NCBI RefSeq assembly: GCF_022953055.1
Contig: NZ_JALJEJ010000002.1
Span: forward strand, 372,001-436,000
DNA: 64,000 nt
Source: Mucilaginibacter straminoryzae
GTDB lineage: Bacteria > Bacteroidota > Bacteroidia > Sphingobacteriales > Sphingobacteriaceae
Direction: 5' to 3'
How positions within the stretch are numbered: the stretch's first letter is position 1; each line of letters starts with the position of its first letter. The translations under genes and the position numbers were made by a program. A model generated the notes under the pieces. It was given only the letters and a program-made list of their open reading frames with translations. It made no database searches and was not told the origin of the DNA. Below, in pieces: positions 24,473-32,019 of the stretch.

Positions 24473-26281
24473 ATGATTAATGCGACCAGACTATTTGATT
24501 GTATCCGTGTACAGGCAGAGGCGCCTGTAAACAACCTTTTGAATGCCAAACAAAATGGCGAATGGAAAGCATACGGCACCGCGGAAGTGCACGACAAGAT
24601 CAATCAGCTGGCCGTGTCCTTATTAAGAATGGGGGTTTCTGCACACGACGGCACTACCGAAGGAAGAGATAAAATAGCATTGATTTGCAGCGGCAGACCT
24701 GAATGGTTGATTACGGACCTAGCCGTGCAGCAAATCGGGGCAATCCTTGTTCCCTTATATCCCAATACGAGTAATAAAGAGCTGGAGCAAATACTGAATT
24801 CAGCAGAGGTAAAGTGCATTTTTATTGGCAATAAAGAGTTATGCAGCAAAATAGCGGAAATAAGTCCTAATGTCCCTTCGTTAAAATGGATCTTCAGCTT
24901 CGATCGGGTAGACGGATGTAAGCACTGGGAAGAACTTTTAAATCCCTTTACTACTGAAGAATACCGGCAGTTACAGCAAATCAGCAGCGGGGTAAGGGCA
25001 GATCAGGTAAGTACGATTATTTACACATCGGGAACCGCCGGTACACCCAAAGGCGTAATGCTGACCCACGAAAATATTCTGAGTAATGTTAAGGCCTGTA
25101 CCGAGGTGCTTACCGAAATTCCGCTGCGTGAAAAAAAAGCGTTGAGCTTTTTACCACTCAATCATATTTTCGAGAAAATGTGCACCTATATCTATCTTTT
25201 CAACGGCTTTTCAATCTATTATGCCGAAAATATGGATACCATAGGCGCTAACATGAAGGAAGTAAAGCCTTACATATTTACCGCCGTGCCCCGTTTACTC
25301 GAGAAGGTATTTGAGCGGATTATGCAAGAGGGGCAGAAACTAAAAGGCATAAAAAAGAAAATATTTTTTACCGCTATTAACCTGGCAGAGCAATATGAAA
25401 TTAAAACCGGCTGGTGGTATCAAATAAAACTTGCTATTGCCGACATGTTGGTATTTAGTAAATGGCGCCAGGCGATTGGCGGAAATGTAAAGGCAATAAT
25501 TGTAGGCAGTTCTGCCTGCCCCGTACGTTTAGAAAGAATATTTACCGCCGCTAAAATGACCGTGCTGGAAGGTTATGGACTTACTGAGACGTCACCCGTA
25601 ATTGCGGTTAACCGTTACTCCAAAAACCAGAGAAAATATGGCACCGTGGGCCCGCTATTAAAAGGCGTGGAAGTTAAAATAGATGGCGATGGTGAAATAC
25701 TTTGTAAAGGCCCTAACGTTATGCGCGGATATTATAAAGATCCGGCGATGACTGCCCTGGTCTTACAGGATGGATGGTTCCATACAGGTGATATCGGGGA
25801 ATTAGATCAAGGGTACTTTTTAAAAATCACCGACCGTAAGAAAGAGATATTTAAAACCTCAGGCGGTAAATATGTAGCCCCGCTACCTATTGAAAACCGT
25901 ATGAAAGAAAGTCTTTTCATAGAACAAATGATGGTCATCGGTGCGGAACGAAAATTTACGGCCGCATTAATTGTACCGTCCTTTACCAACCTTAAATTGT
26001 GGTGCCAGCAAAATAAGATCGCTTACCTCAGTAATGAAAGTATTGTAGAGAACCCAATGGTGATAAGCTTTTATCAGTCGATAATCGATTCTTACAATCC
26101 TGAATTCAATCACGTAGAACAGGTAAAAAAATTTGTTTTGCTACCTGTTGAATGGACAATTGAAGGTGGTGAGCTTACCCCTACCAGTAAAATGAAAAGG
26201 CGCGTAATACTCGAAAAATATAAAGTCGAGATTGAAAAAATATATACCGACGAAACGAACGAGTTTACGGTAATGCACTAA
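24473..26281 (+). CDS. Long-chain fatty-acid--CoA ligase (AMP-forming)
   Basis: A 602-residue member of the AMP-binding superfamily, typical of long-chain acyl-CoA synthetases. The P-loop-like motif is IIYTSGTAGTPKGVMLTHEN near residue 183. The adenylate motif is EGYGLTETSPVIAVNRY near 365, followed by GWFHTGDIGELDQGYFLKIT near 433. The LCFA-CoA ligase hallmark is DRKKEIFKTSGGKYVAP near 455, with the catalytic Lys in the C-terminal domain (TPTSKMKRR). It activates imported fatty acids with ATP and CoA. Its place between fadE and the crotonase gene supports a FadD role. Confidence 0.94.
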   Translation: MINATRLFDCIRVQAEAPVNNLLNAKQNGEWKAYGTAEVHDKINQLAVSLLRMGVSAHDGTTEGRDKIALICSGRPEWLITDLAVQQIGAILVPLYPNTSNKELEQILNSAEVKCIFIGNKELCSKIAEISPNVPSLKWIFSFDRVDGCKHWEELLNPFTTEEYRQLQQISSGVRADQVSTIIYTSGTAGTPKGVMLTHENILSNVKACTEVLTEIPLREKKALSFLPLNHIFEKMCTYIYLFNGFSIYYAENMDTIGANMKEVKPYIFTAVPRLLEKVFERIMQEGQKLKGIKKKIFFTAINLAEQYEIKTGWWYQIKLAIADMLVFSKWRQAIGGNVKAIIVGSSACPVRLERIFTAAKMTVLEGYGLTETSPVIAVNRYSKNQRKYGTVGPLLKGVEVKIDGDGEILCKGPNVMRGYYKDPAMTALVLQDGWFHTGDIGELDQGYFLKITDRKKEIFKTSGGKYVAPLPIENRMKESLFIEQMMVIGAERKFTAALIVPSFTNLKLWCQQNKIAYLSNESIVENPMVISFYQSIIDSYNPEFNHVEQVKKFVLLPVEWTIEGGELTPTSKMKRRVILEKYKVEIEKIYTDETNEFTVMH

Positions 26282-26296
26282 TACACCCTTCCACCC

Positions 26297-27076
26297 ATGA
26301 AAACTATTCAATTAGAAATCCAGAATAATCTTGCTGTCATCACACTTAACCGGGGCCGTTCAAATCCGATTAATTTAGAAATGGTTGAAGAACTTTCCGG
26401 CGCAATAGAAAGTCTGAATAACAATGATGACGCCTTGGGTTTGATTATTTCGGGCAAAGAAGGATTTTTTTCAGCAGGTGTAGATCTGATAGAGGCCTAT
26501 AATTACAATGAACAGCAAAGCCGGCTTTTTTGGGAAAGCTTCTTACAATTACAATACACCTTCTGCGCTTTTAAAAAACCGGCTATTGCCGCTATTAGTG
26601 GCCATTCCCCTGCAGGCGGATGTATCCTGGCGCTGTGCTGCGATTACAGGATCATGGCTAAAGGTAATTTCATGATCGGATTAAATGAAGTACCCGTGGG
26701 TATCATTGTTCCTGATGCAGTTTTCCATCTTTATTCCTTCTGGCTGGGTAGGCACAAGGCTTACCAATATTTACTGGAAGGACGGTTATTAAGCGTCGAA
26801 GAGGCGCTTCAAAATAACCTGATTGATGAAGCCGTTGAACCGGAGAACCTGCTTTCAGCCGCTCAGCTACAAGCGCGCAAATACATGAGCTACCCTAATG
26901 CAGTTTGGCAGCAAAGTAAGCTGAATTTCAGGAAAGAACTTATCGCGAAGCTACAGCACCAGCAAGCAGACGTACTGGAGGAAATGCTGCAACAGTGGTG
27001 GTCGCCAGATACCCGGAAAGCACTACAGAAAGTTATAGAAAGTTTTAAACCTCAAAACATAAAGAAACAACAATAA
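26297..27076 (+). CDS. Enoyl-CoA hydratase/isomerase family protein
   Basis: A 259-residue crotonase-fold enzyme. Oxyanion-hole segments are SAGVDLIEAYN (about residue 60) and AISGHSPAGGCILALCCDYR (about residue 100), with GLNEVPVGIIVPDAVFHLY near 130. The usual hydratase Glu pair is not obvious: the second position reads NEVPVGI and the next helix PDAVFHL. An isomerase such as delta3,delta2-enoyl-CoA isomerase is therefore as likely as a hydratase. With the DECR-like SDR next door (3-bp gap), a role in unsaturated fatty-acid oxidation is a reasonable inference. Confidence 0.85.
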   Translation: MKTIQLEIQNNLAVITLNRGRSNPINLEMVEELSGAIESLNNNDDALGLIISGKEGFFSAGVDLIEAYNYNEQQSRLFWESFLQLQYTFCAFKKPAIAAISGHSPAGGCILALCCDYRIMAKGNFMIGLNEVPVGIIVPDAVFHLYSFWLGRHKAYQYLLEGRLLSVEEALQNNLIDEAVEPENLLSAAQLQARKYMSYPNAVWQQSKLNFRKELIAKLQHQQADVLEEMLQQWWSPDTRKALQKVIESFKPQNIKKQQ

Positions 27077-27079
27077 CCA

Positions 27080-27976
27080 ATGGAGCTGAATAACACCACC
27101 CCTTCTCTGAGCGGTATGTTAAGAGACGATGCTTTAAAAGGTAAAACTGCCATTATCACAGGTGGTGGCACAGGTTTGGGCAAAGCTATGGGCTTCTACT
27201 TTTTACAGTTGGGCGCAAACGTAGTAATTACCAGTCGTAAGCTCGATGTGTTAGAGCAAACCGCCGCGGAAATGGCAGCAGCAACCGGTGGTAAAGTATT
27301 GCCCCTTGTCTGTGATGTTCGCCGTGCGGATGAGGTAGAAGCCGTATTAACCAGCGCTGTTAAAACATTTGGCAAAATTGATATCCTGGTAAATAATGCG
27401 GCAGGCAATTTTATCTCGCCAACAGAGCGGCTTTCCGCAAATGCCTTTTCTACCATTATTGATATCGTATTAAAGGGGTCTGTTAATTTCTCCCTGGCAG
27501 CCGGAAAATACTGGATCAAAGAAAACCTCAAAGGCACTATTCTCAATATCGTAACTACTTACGCCTTTACCGGCTCTGCTTATGTTGTTCCTTCTGCCTG
27601 TGCTAAGGCAGGCGTACTTGCCCTCACCCGCTCTTTAGCTGTAGAATGGGGGAAATTTAATATACGCACCAACGCCATTGCTCCGGGCCCCTTCCCTACC
27701 AAGGGTGCGTGGGAACGCCTATTGCCGGGGACTGTAGCAGAGAATTTTGATTTTAAGAAAAAAGTGCCACTAAGGCGTGTAGGCGAGCCTCAGGAACTTG
27801 CCAATCTGGCCGCCTTCCTCGTCTCCGATTTTTCCGGCTTCATTAATGGTGAAGTAGTAACGATTGACGGGGGCGAATGGCTGCAGGGGGCCGGTGAATT
27901 TAACGCGCTTGAAGCGATACCAGACTCGCTTTGGGACAACATCGAACAACTAACGCGTTCTGTTAAAGGCAGCTGA
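27080..27976 (+). CDS. SDR oxidoreductase, 2,4-dienoyl-CoA reductase-like
   Basis: A 298-residue short-chain dehydrogenase/reductase. The Rossmann motif is TGGGTGLGKAMG near residue 28, and NNAAGNFISPTERLSANAF near 105 is the pattern of 2,4-dienoyl-CoA reductases (DECR). The classical YxxxK pair is not present in the usual place. The segment reads YVVPSACAKAGVLALTRSL, with Lys but without Tyr four residues before, as in peroxisomal DECR. Then come NAIAPGPFPTKGAWERLLPG and the C-terminal FINGEVVTIDGGEWLQGAG. It probably reduces 2,4-dienoyl-CoA from polyunsaturated fatty acids using NADPH. It sits between the crotonase and Fe-S genes of the fad operon. Confidence 0.88.
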   Translation: MELNNTTPSLSGMLRDDALKGKTAIITGGGTGLGKAMGFYFLQLGANVVITSRKLDVLEQTAAEMAAATGGKVLPLVCDVRRADEVEAVLTSAVKTFGKIDILVNNAAGNFISPTERLSANAFSTIIDIVLKGSVNFSLAAGKYWIKENLKGTILNIVTTYAFTGSAYVVPSACAKAGVLALTRSLAVEWGKFNIRTNAIAPGPFPTKGAWERLLPGTVAENFDFKKKVPLRRVGEPQELANLAAFLVSDFSGFINGEVVTIDGGEWLQGAGEFNALEAIPDSLWDNIEQLTRSVKGS

Positions 27977-27996
27977 TCATTATTACAAACTCTATC

Positions 27997-29286
27997 ATGA
28001 TTTCGCAACTCATTTTCTTTATTCTATTTGCCGCAGCCGTCGCTTTTTTTACGCAGAACGTCCGTAAGATCAGGCGGAATATCTTGCTGGGAAGAGCTAT
28101 CGACCGTAGTGACCGGCCTGCCGAACGCTGGGCCGTGATGGCCAGGGTCGCTTTAGGGCAAAGTAAAATGACGAAGCGACCGGTGGCCGCCGTGCTGCAT
28201 ATTTTGGTGTACGTCGGCTTTGTGATCATCAATATCGAGGTGATCGAGATCCTGATCGACGGCTTGTTCGGTTCACACCGGGTGTTTGCTTCAGTGCTGG
28301 GCGGCTTGTACGGCTTGCTGATCGGCAGCTTCGAGGTGCTGGCCTTACTGGTTTGGCTGGCCTGTGCCGTATTCCTCATTCGCAGGAATGTGCTGAAGTT
28401 AAAACGCTTCAGCGGGGTAGAGATGACGGCCTGGCCAAAGTCGGACGCCAATTATATCCTCATCACCGAGATATTGCTGATGTCGGCCTTCCTGCTCATG
28501 AACGCTGCCGACTATAAATTGCAGGCCCTGCATTACGGGCATTACATTACCGCAGGAAGTTTCCCGGTAAGTTCGCTGATTGCGCCACTGTTACCTGCCG
28601 GTGCAAGTGCATTGGTGATCATTGAAAGGGCATGCTGGTGGTTCCATATTTTAGGCATCCTGGCTTTCCTGAATTACCTGCCTTATTCCAAGCATTTCCA
28701 CATCATCATGGCCTTTCCCAATACCTGGTATTCCAGGTTACAGCCCAAGGCTGAGTTTAACAATATGGCCTCGGTTACCGCGGAAGTTAAAGCCATGCTC
28801 GATCCTTCTTTTACACCGGAAACCCAGCCCGGCAGGTTTGGCGCCAAGGACGTGACCGACCTGACCTGGAAGAACCTGATGGACGCCTACACCTGTACCG
28901 AATGCGGCCGCTGCACCAGCGTTTGCCCGGCCAACCAGACCGGTAAGCTGCTTTCGCCAAGAAAGATCATGATGGATACCCGCGACCGGCTGACTGAGGT
29001 AGGAAAGAACATCGACCAGCATGGTAAGGATCACGACGACGGGAAAGCGCTGCTGGATAGCTACATCAGTCGCGAAGAATTATGGGCTTGTACCACGTGT
29101 AATGCCTGCACAGAGGCTTGCCCGGTGAACATCGATCCGCTGAGTATTATTATAGAAATGCGCAGGTACATCGTCATGGAAGAATCCACTGCGCCGGGCA
29201 GCCTGAACAATATGTTCGGTAACGTGGAAAACAACGGCGCCCCCTGGAAGTATAGCAATGCAGACAGGTTTAATTGGGCGAAGTGA
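27997..29286 (+). CDS. Membrane-anchored 4Fe-4S protein (HdrC/NarI-like; putative ETF:quinone oxidoreductase subunit)
   Basis: A 429-residue protein with about five or six membrane helices in residues 1-235 (including VAAVLHILVYVGFVIINIEV and WWFHILGILAFLNYLPYSK). The membrane histidines could bind haem b. Two 4Fe-4S motifs follow near residues 303-314, CTECGRCTSVCP, and 363-374, CTTCNACTEACP. This resembles the N-terminal part of the membrane Fe-S ETF:menaquinone oxidoreductase (EMO) of syntrophic fatty-acid oxidisers. The CCG half is encoded separately by the next gene. It is 20 bp after the SDR gene. Codons are noticeably richer in G/C-ending forms than in the upstream fad genes. The role as ETF electron acceptor is inference from context. 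Confidence 0.85.
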   Translation: MISQLIFFILFAAAVAFFTQNVRKIRRNILLGRAIDRSDRPAERWAVMARVALGQSKMTKRPVAAVLHILVYVGFVIINIEVIEILIDGLFGSHRVFASVLGGLYGLLIGSFEVLALLVWLACAVFLIRRNVLKLKRFSGVEMTAWPKSDANYILITEILLMSAFLLMNAADYKLQALHYGHYITAGSFPVSSLIAPLLPAGASALVIIERACWWFHILGILAFLNYLPYSKHFHIIMAFPNTWYSRLQPKAEFNNMASVTAEVKAMLDPSFTPETQPGRFGAKDVTDLTWKNLMDAYTCTECGRCTSVCPANQTGKLLSPRKIMMDTRDRLTEVGKNIDQHGKDHDDGKALLDSYISREELWACTTCNACTEACPVNIDPLSIIIEMRRYIVMEESTAPGSLNNMFGNVENNGAPWKYSNADRFNWAK

Positions 29287-29395
29287 TGTGCAGATGAGAA
29301 AATGTGCAGATGTGCAAATGTGCAGATAAGAAGATGTGCAGATGAGCAGATGAGCAAATGTGTAGGTGTACAAATGAGAAGATGTGCAAATGAGA
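29285..29395. repeat. Degenerate tandem repeat array (GATGTGCA/AATGTGCA units)
   Basis: About 110 bp consist of imperfect repeats such as GATGTGCAGATGAG and AATGTGCAAATG, filling the whole gap between the two Fe-S genes. Units are 6-14 bases with substitutions. It overlaps only the stop codon of the upstream gene. It is not a CRISPR: the units are too short and there are no spacers. All frames on the minus strand stay open through it, giving spurious Cys/His/Leu-rich ORFs. Confidence 0.85.
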
Positions 29396-29402
29396 CTAAA
29401 AA

Positions 29403-30269
29403 ATGGAAGACCTAAATAAATCCGAAATCGAAAATTCGAAATCCGCAAATAACTCCCTCTCCTTTGGAGAGGGACGGGGAGAGGCTATCGAAGTTCCTAC
29501 CATGGCAGCAATGGTGGCTGCAGGGAAAGTGCCTGAGCTATTATTCTGGGTAGGTTGCGCCGGTAGTTTTGATGAACGTGCGCAGCGGATCACCCGAAGC
29601 ATCTGCAAGATTCTACAACATGTAGGCATTAGCTATGCCGTTTTGGGAACTGAAGAAAGCTGTACCGGCGATCCGGCGAAACGGGCAGGGAACGAATTTC
29701 TGTTCCAGATGCAGGCCATGACCAATATCGAGCTATTGAATGCTTACGAGGTAAAAAAGATCGTGACGGGATGCCCGCATTGTTTCAATACATTAAAGAA
29801 CGAGTATCCATCGCTGGGCGGCAACTACGAGGTGATCCACCATACGCAGCTGATCCAGCAGCTGATCGATGAAGGTAAGCTAAAACCGCAGGATGGCCAG
29901 CCGTTTAAAGGCCGTAAGATCACCTATCACGATGCCTGTTACCTTGGCAGGGGAAATGAAGTGTACGAAGCGCCGAGGAGCGCGCTGGAAGTATTGGATG
30001 CCGACCTGGTAGAAATGAAACGTTGCCGCAGCAATGGTTTATGTTGTGGTGCAGGCGGCGCGCAAATGTTTAAAGAACCCGAGCCCGGAAAGAAAGAGAT
30101 CAACGTAGAACGGATTGAGGATGCGATTGAAGCGAAAGCCCAGATTGTAGCCAGTGCCTGCCCGTTTTGCATGACCATGCTGCGCGATGGTGTAAAACAC
30201 CACGAAAAAGAGCAGGAAATACAGGTGCTGGATATTGCCGAAATTACCGCACAAGCAAACGGGTTATAG
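29403..30269 (+). CDS. CCG-domain Fe-S protein (HdrB/GlpC-like, second subunit)
   Basis: Two CCG-type cysteine sets bind an iron-sulfur cofactor. The first is WVGCAGSF (residue about 47), ESCTGDP (about 85) and TGCPHCFNTL (about 123). The second is HDACYLGRGNEVYEAPR (about 177), CRSNGLCCGAGGAQMF (about 205) and ACPFCMTML (about 258). With the upstream membrane subunit it would form a two-part electron-transfer complex like heterodisulfide reductase HdrBC or a split EMO. The first about 30 residues are translated from REP-like repeats (29419-29486). The ancestral start may be the in-frame ATG at 29502 (MAAMVAAGKVPELLFWVGC). The Fe-S domain is secure; partner and acceptor are inference. Confidence 0.87.
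   Translation: MEDLNKSEIENSKSANNSLSFGEGRGEAIEVPTMAAMVAAGKVPELLFWVGCAGSFDERAQRITRSICKILQHVGISYAVLGTEESCTGDPAKRAGNEFLFQMQAMTNIELLNAYEVKKIVTGCPHCFNTLKNEYPSLGGNYEVIHHTQLIQQLIDEGKLKPQDGQPFKGRKITYHDACYLGRGNEVYEAPRSALEVLDADLVEMKRCRSNGLCCGAGGAQMFKEPEPGKKEINVERIEDAIEAKAQIVASACPFCMTMLRDGVKHHEKEQEIQVLDIAEITAQANGL
29453..29486. repeat. REP-like palindromic repeat inside the 5' end of the CCG gene
   Basis: CCCTCTCC (29455-29462), TTT, GGAGAGGG (29466-29473) form a perfect 8-bp stem followed by ACGGGGAGAGGCT. From memory this matches a common intergenic repeat of Bacteroidota genomes; it should be checked by search. A second palindromic element, AATCCGAAATCGAAAATTCG and its continuation, precedes it at about 29419-29450. 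Both are read through in frame. Confidence 0.6.
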
Positions 30270-30638
30270 TTACGGTTTATCTTTAAAAAATAGCAAGGCC
30301 TGGCGCAGGCTGTCCAGTTGCTCCGGCTCTACGTTTTTAACCATTTTTCATGTAGCCGCTATTTAAGGGGAATACTACCATTATTGTGAACAACATAGTA
30401 AAAATCCAAAGAAGAAACAATAGCGCTTGTAGCCGAAGCCTTTGAATCGGGAGGGAAAAACGCAGAAATAAGATCTGGTATATTAAAGTGGTTGCTCACC
30501 ACAAAACAAGATGTCACGTCCTGAAAAAAGTTTACACTATTTATTAATAGTCCTTTGTTAGATTTACATACAAATATAAGTCCTGGATAGGGTTTATAAT
30601 AAACTCAAAATTTATACTATTTTAGTTGGCACAATGGA
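30270..30638. other. Intergenic region with possible gene relics
   Basis: The 369-bp gap has no intact gene. At 30270-30344 the minus strand encodes a 24-codon fragment ending EQLDSLRQALLFFKDKP and a stop; it looks coding but is truncated. At about 30399-30527 a plus-strand frame reads EETIALVAEAFESGGKNAEI and on to a stop, resembling the start of a transposase or helix-turn-helix protein; it has no start codon or downstream continuation. Both are too short for assignment. Confidence 0.35.
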
Positions 30639-31049
30639 GTGATTTATCATGATAAAACTAAACCTATTACTATTTTTAATTTTTGTTCTATTCTAAGTTC
30701 TTGTTCAAAGAAAACGACAGATGAGCCAAAACCAGAATCTTTAAAGGGCATTGTATTTAAAGCTAATTCTGCCGCAGAATTTAACATGGTAGTTGGTATG
30801 GAACGCAAGGATCAGAATGGTCAAATTCACCAATTTGGGAATTATAATACAGGACCTTTATTTACTTCATACACATATACCTATACAGATGTTCAATCAG
30901 GTGATTGGGTATCTCTTGGCGCTACCTCTGGAATAAACGCCCATATTACCGCTTCTGTAGTTATTAATGGTAAAAGTTATGAACCTACAATCAACTCGAA
31001 TTACAATCCGCAAGGGTCTGGACTCTTTTGGACAATCAAAGTACCTTAA
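30639..31049 (+). pseudogene. Lipoprotein of unknown function with frameshifted signal peptide
   Basis: The body (SSCSKKTTDEPKPESLKG... to the stop at 31047-31049) reads as a small secreted lipoprotein of about 120 residues with Ser/Thr/Tyr-rich beta character. The expected signal peptide lies in another frame. ATG 30649, with a GGAG site 9 bases upstream, encodes MIKLNLLLFLIFVLF and then hits a stop, while the lipobox ILSSC is in the frame opened by a GTG at 30639. One base gained or lost near 30680-30700 would join them. It is therefore either a recent frameshift mutation or a sequence error. No domain is recognised. Confidence 0.5.
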
Positions 31050-31063
31050 TTAACTTGCACTTA

Positions 31064-31096
31064 CTTATTATTATTCGCAATTGATGCAATAATAAG
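31064..31096. terminator. Possible terminator hairpin between convergent genes
   Basis: CTTATTATT (31064-31072) pairs with AATAATAAG (31088-31096) between the convergent lipoprotein and GH16 genes. The stem is AT-rich and no clear U tract follows, so termination is only plausible. Confidence 0.3.
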
Positions 31097-31154
31097 CTGG
31101 TAATGCAAGTGCTGTAAGCACTCCCGCGGCTTGGATATATCTGTAATATGCTAC

Positions 31155-32015
31155 TTACGGCTGACGCTGGTATACCCTTACGTAGTCAACTTCGAACTTA
31201 CGGGGAAAGGTGGTTAAAGACGGGTCGCCGCCGTTATCGCCACCTATTGCCAGGTTAAGCAATATATAATGAGGCTGCTTAAAAGGATTAAAACCGCTAC
31301 CATTGCGGTTAACCAGCTCATTAAGTGCTACGCGGTTCAATAATAAATCGTCCACGTACAAGCTTATCGCACTCTCATCCCAGTCCATCCGCCAAATGTG
31401 AAACTTATTTGCCCAATCGGGATCACTAAAGGTGCTGATTTCCTTTTTATTGCTAAACCACTTCGCTTTGTATGGAGTGGCCGTGCCGCAAGCAATATTG
31501 GCTAACAGCATATTGCGGTAGTATTCCATAATATCTATTTCCCCGTTAGAAGGCCAGGGCTTGCTATCACCCAGTGTCCAGAAAGCGGGCCACATACCCG
31601 GCGAAACGTCAATCCGGGCGCGCATCACAAATCGCCCATATTGCCAGCTATGATGGTTACGCGTATTTATACTTGCCGAAGTATATTCTATCGTACTGCG
31701 GTTGATATTCCATTGACTGCTGGTACTGTCATATCCAGGGTTAGGCGAATGCTCCTTCCGCGCCTCTATAATTAACATTCCGTTATGGCATACCGCATTT
31801 TGCTGTTGATACCATTGTAACTCGTGGTTACGCACAAAACCTTGTTCAAATTGCCAGTTGGTGCTATCCGGGCTACCCTCCTTATTAAACTCGTCCGCCC
31901 ATACCAATTGATATCCGTTGTTGGCATTTTTAATTTTATCCTGCGCACTACTTCGCTGATGTAATAGCATTGCTATGCCCGTTGAAAAAACAATTAGTTT
32001 AGTTCTTAAGCTCAT
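31155..32015 (-). CDS. GH16 family glycoside hydrolase
   Basis: A 286-residue secreted enzyme with signal peptide ending near RSSAQ. The GH16 jelly-roll catalytic motif ExDxxE appears as NGEIDIMEYY near residue 180, preceded by PGMWPAFWTLGD. The beginning YQLVWADEFNKEGSPDSTNW and the end FEVDYVRVYQ are typical of laminarinase/beta-1,3-galactanase-like GH16 members. It cleaves internal beta-1,3- or beta-1,4-linkages; the exact substrate cannot be read. It is the last gene of the PUL transcript, 4 bp after GH2. In an arabinogalactan setting it would be an endo-galactanase (inference). Confidence 0.92.
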   Translation of the reverse strand: MSLRTKLIVFSTGIAMLLHQRSSAQDKIKNANNGYQLVWADEFNKEGSPDSTNWQFEQGFVRNHELQWYQQQNAVCHNGMLIIEARKEHSPNPGYDSTSSQWNINRSTIEYTSASINTRNHHSWQYGRFVMRARIDVSPGMWPAFWTLGDSKPWPSNGEIDIMEYYRNMLLANIACGTATPYKAKWFSNKKEISTFSDPDWANKFHIWRMDWDESAISLYVDDLLLNRVALNELVNRNGSGFNPFKQPHYILLNLAIGGDNGGDPSLTTFPRKFEVDYVRVYQRQP

Positions 32016-32019
32016 AAGT

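Noticed and set aside
29285..29395. CRISPR array
   Set aside because: Units are 6-14 bp, degenerate and contiguous, with no unique spacers and no cas genes.
29061..29448. Two overlapping minus-strand ORFs rich in LICTSSHL-type repeats
   Set aside because: They are translations of the tandem GATGTGCA array and the REP-like element, not genes.
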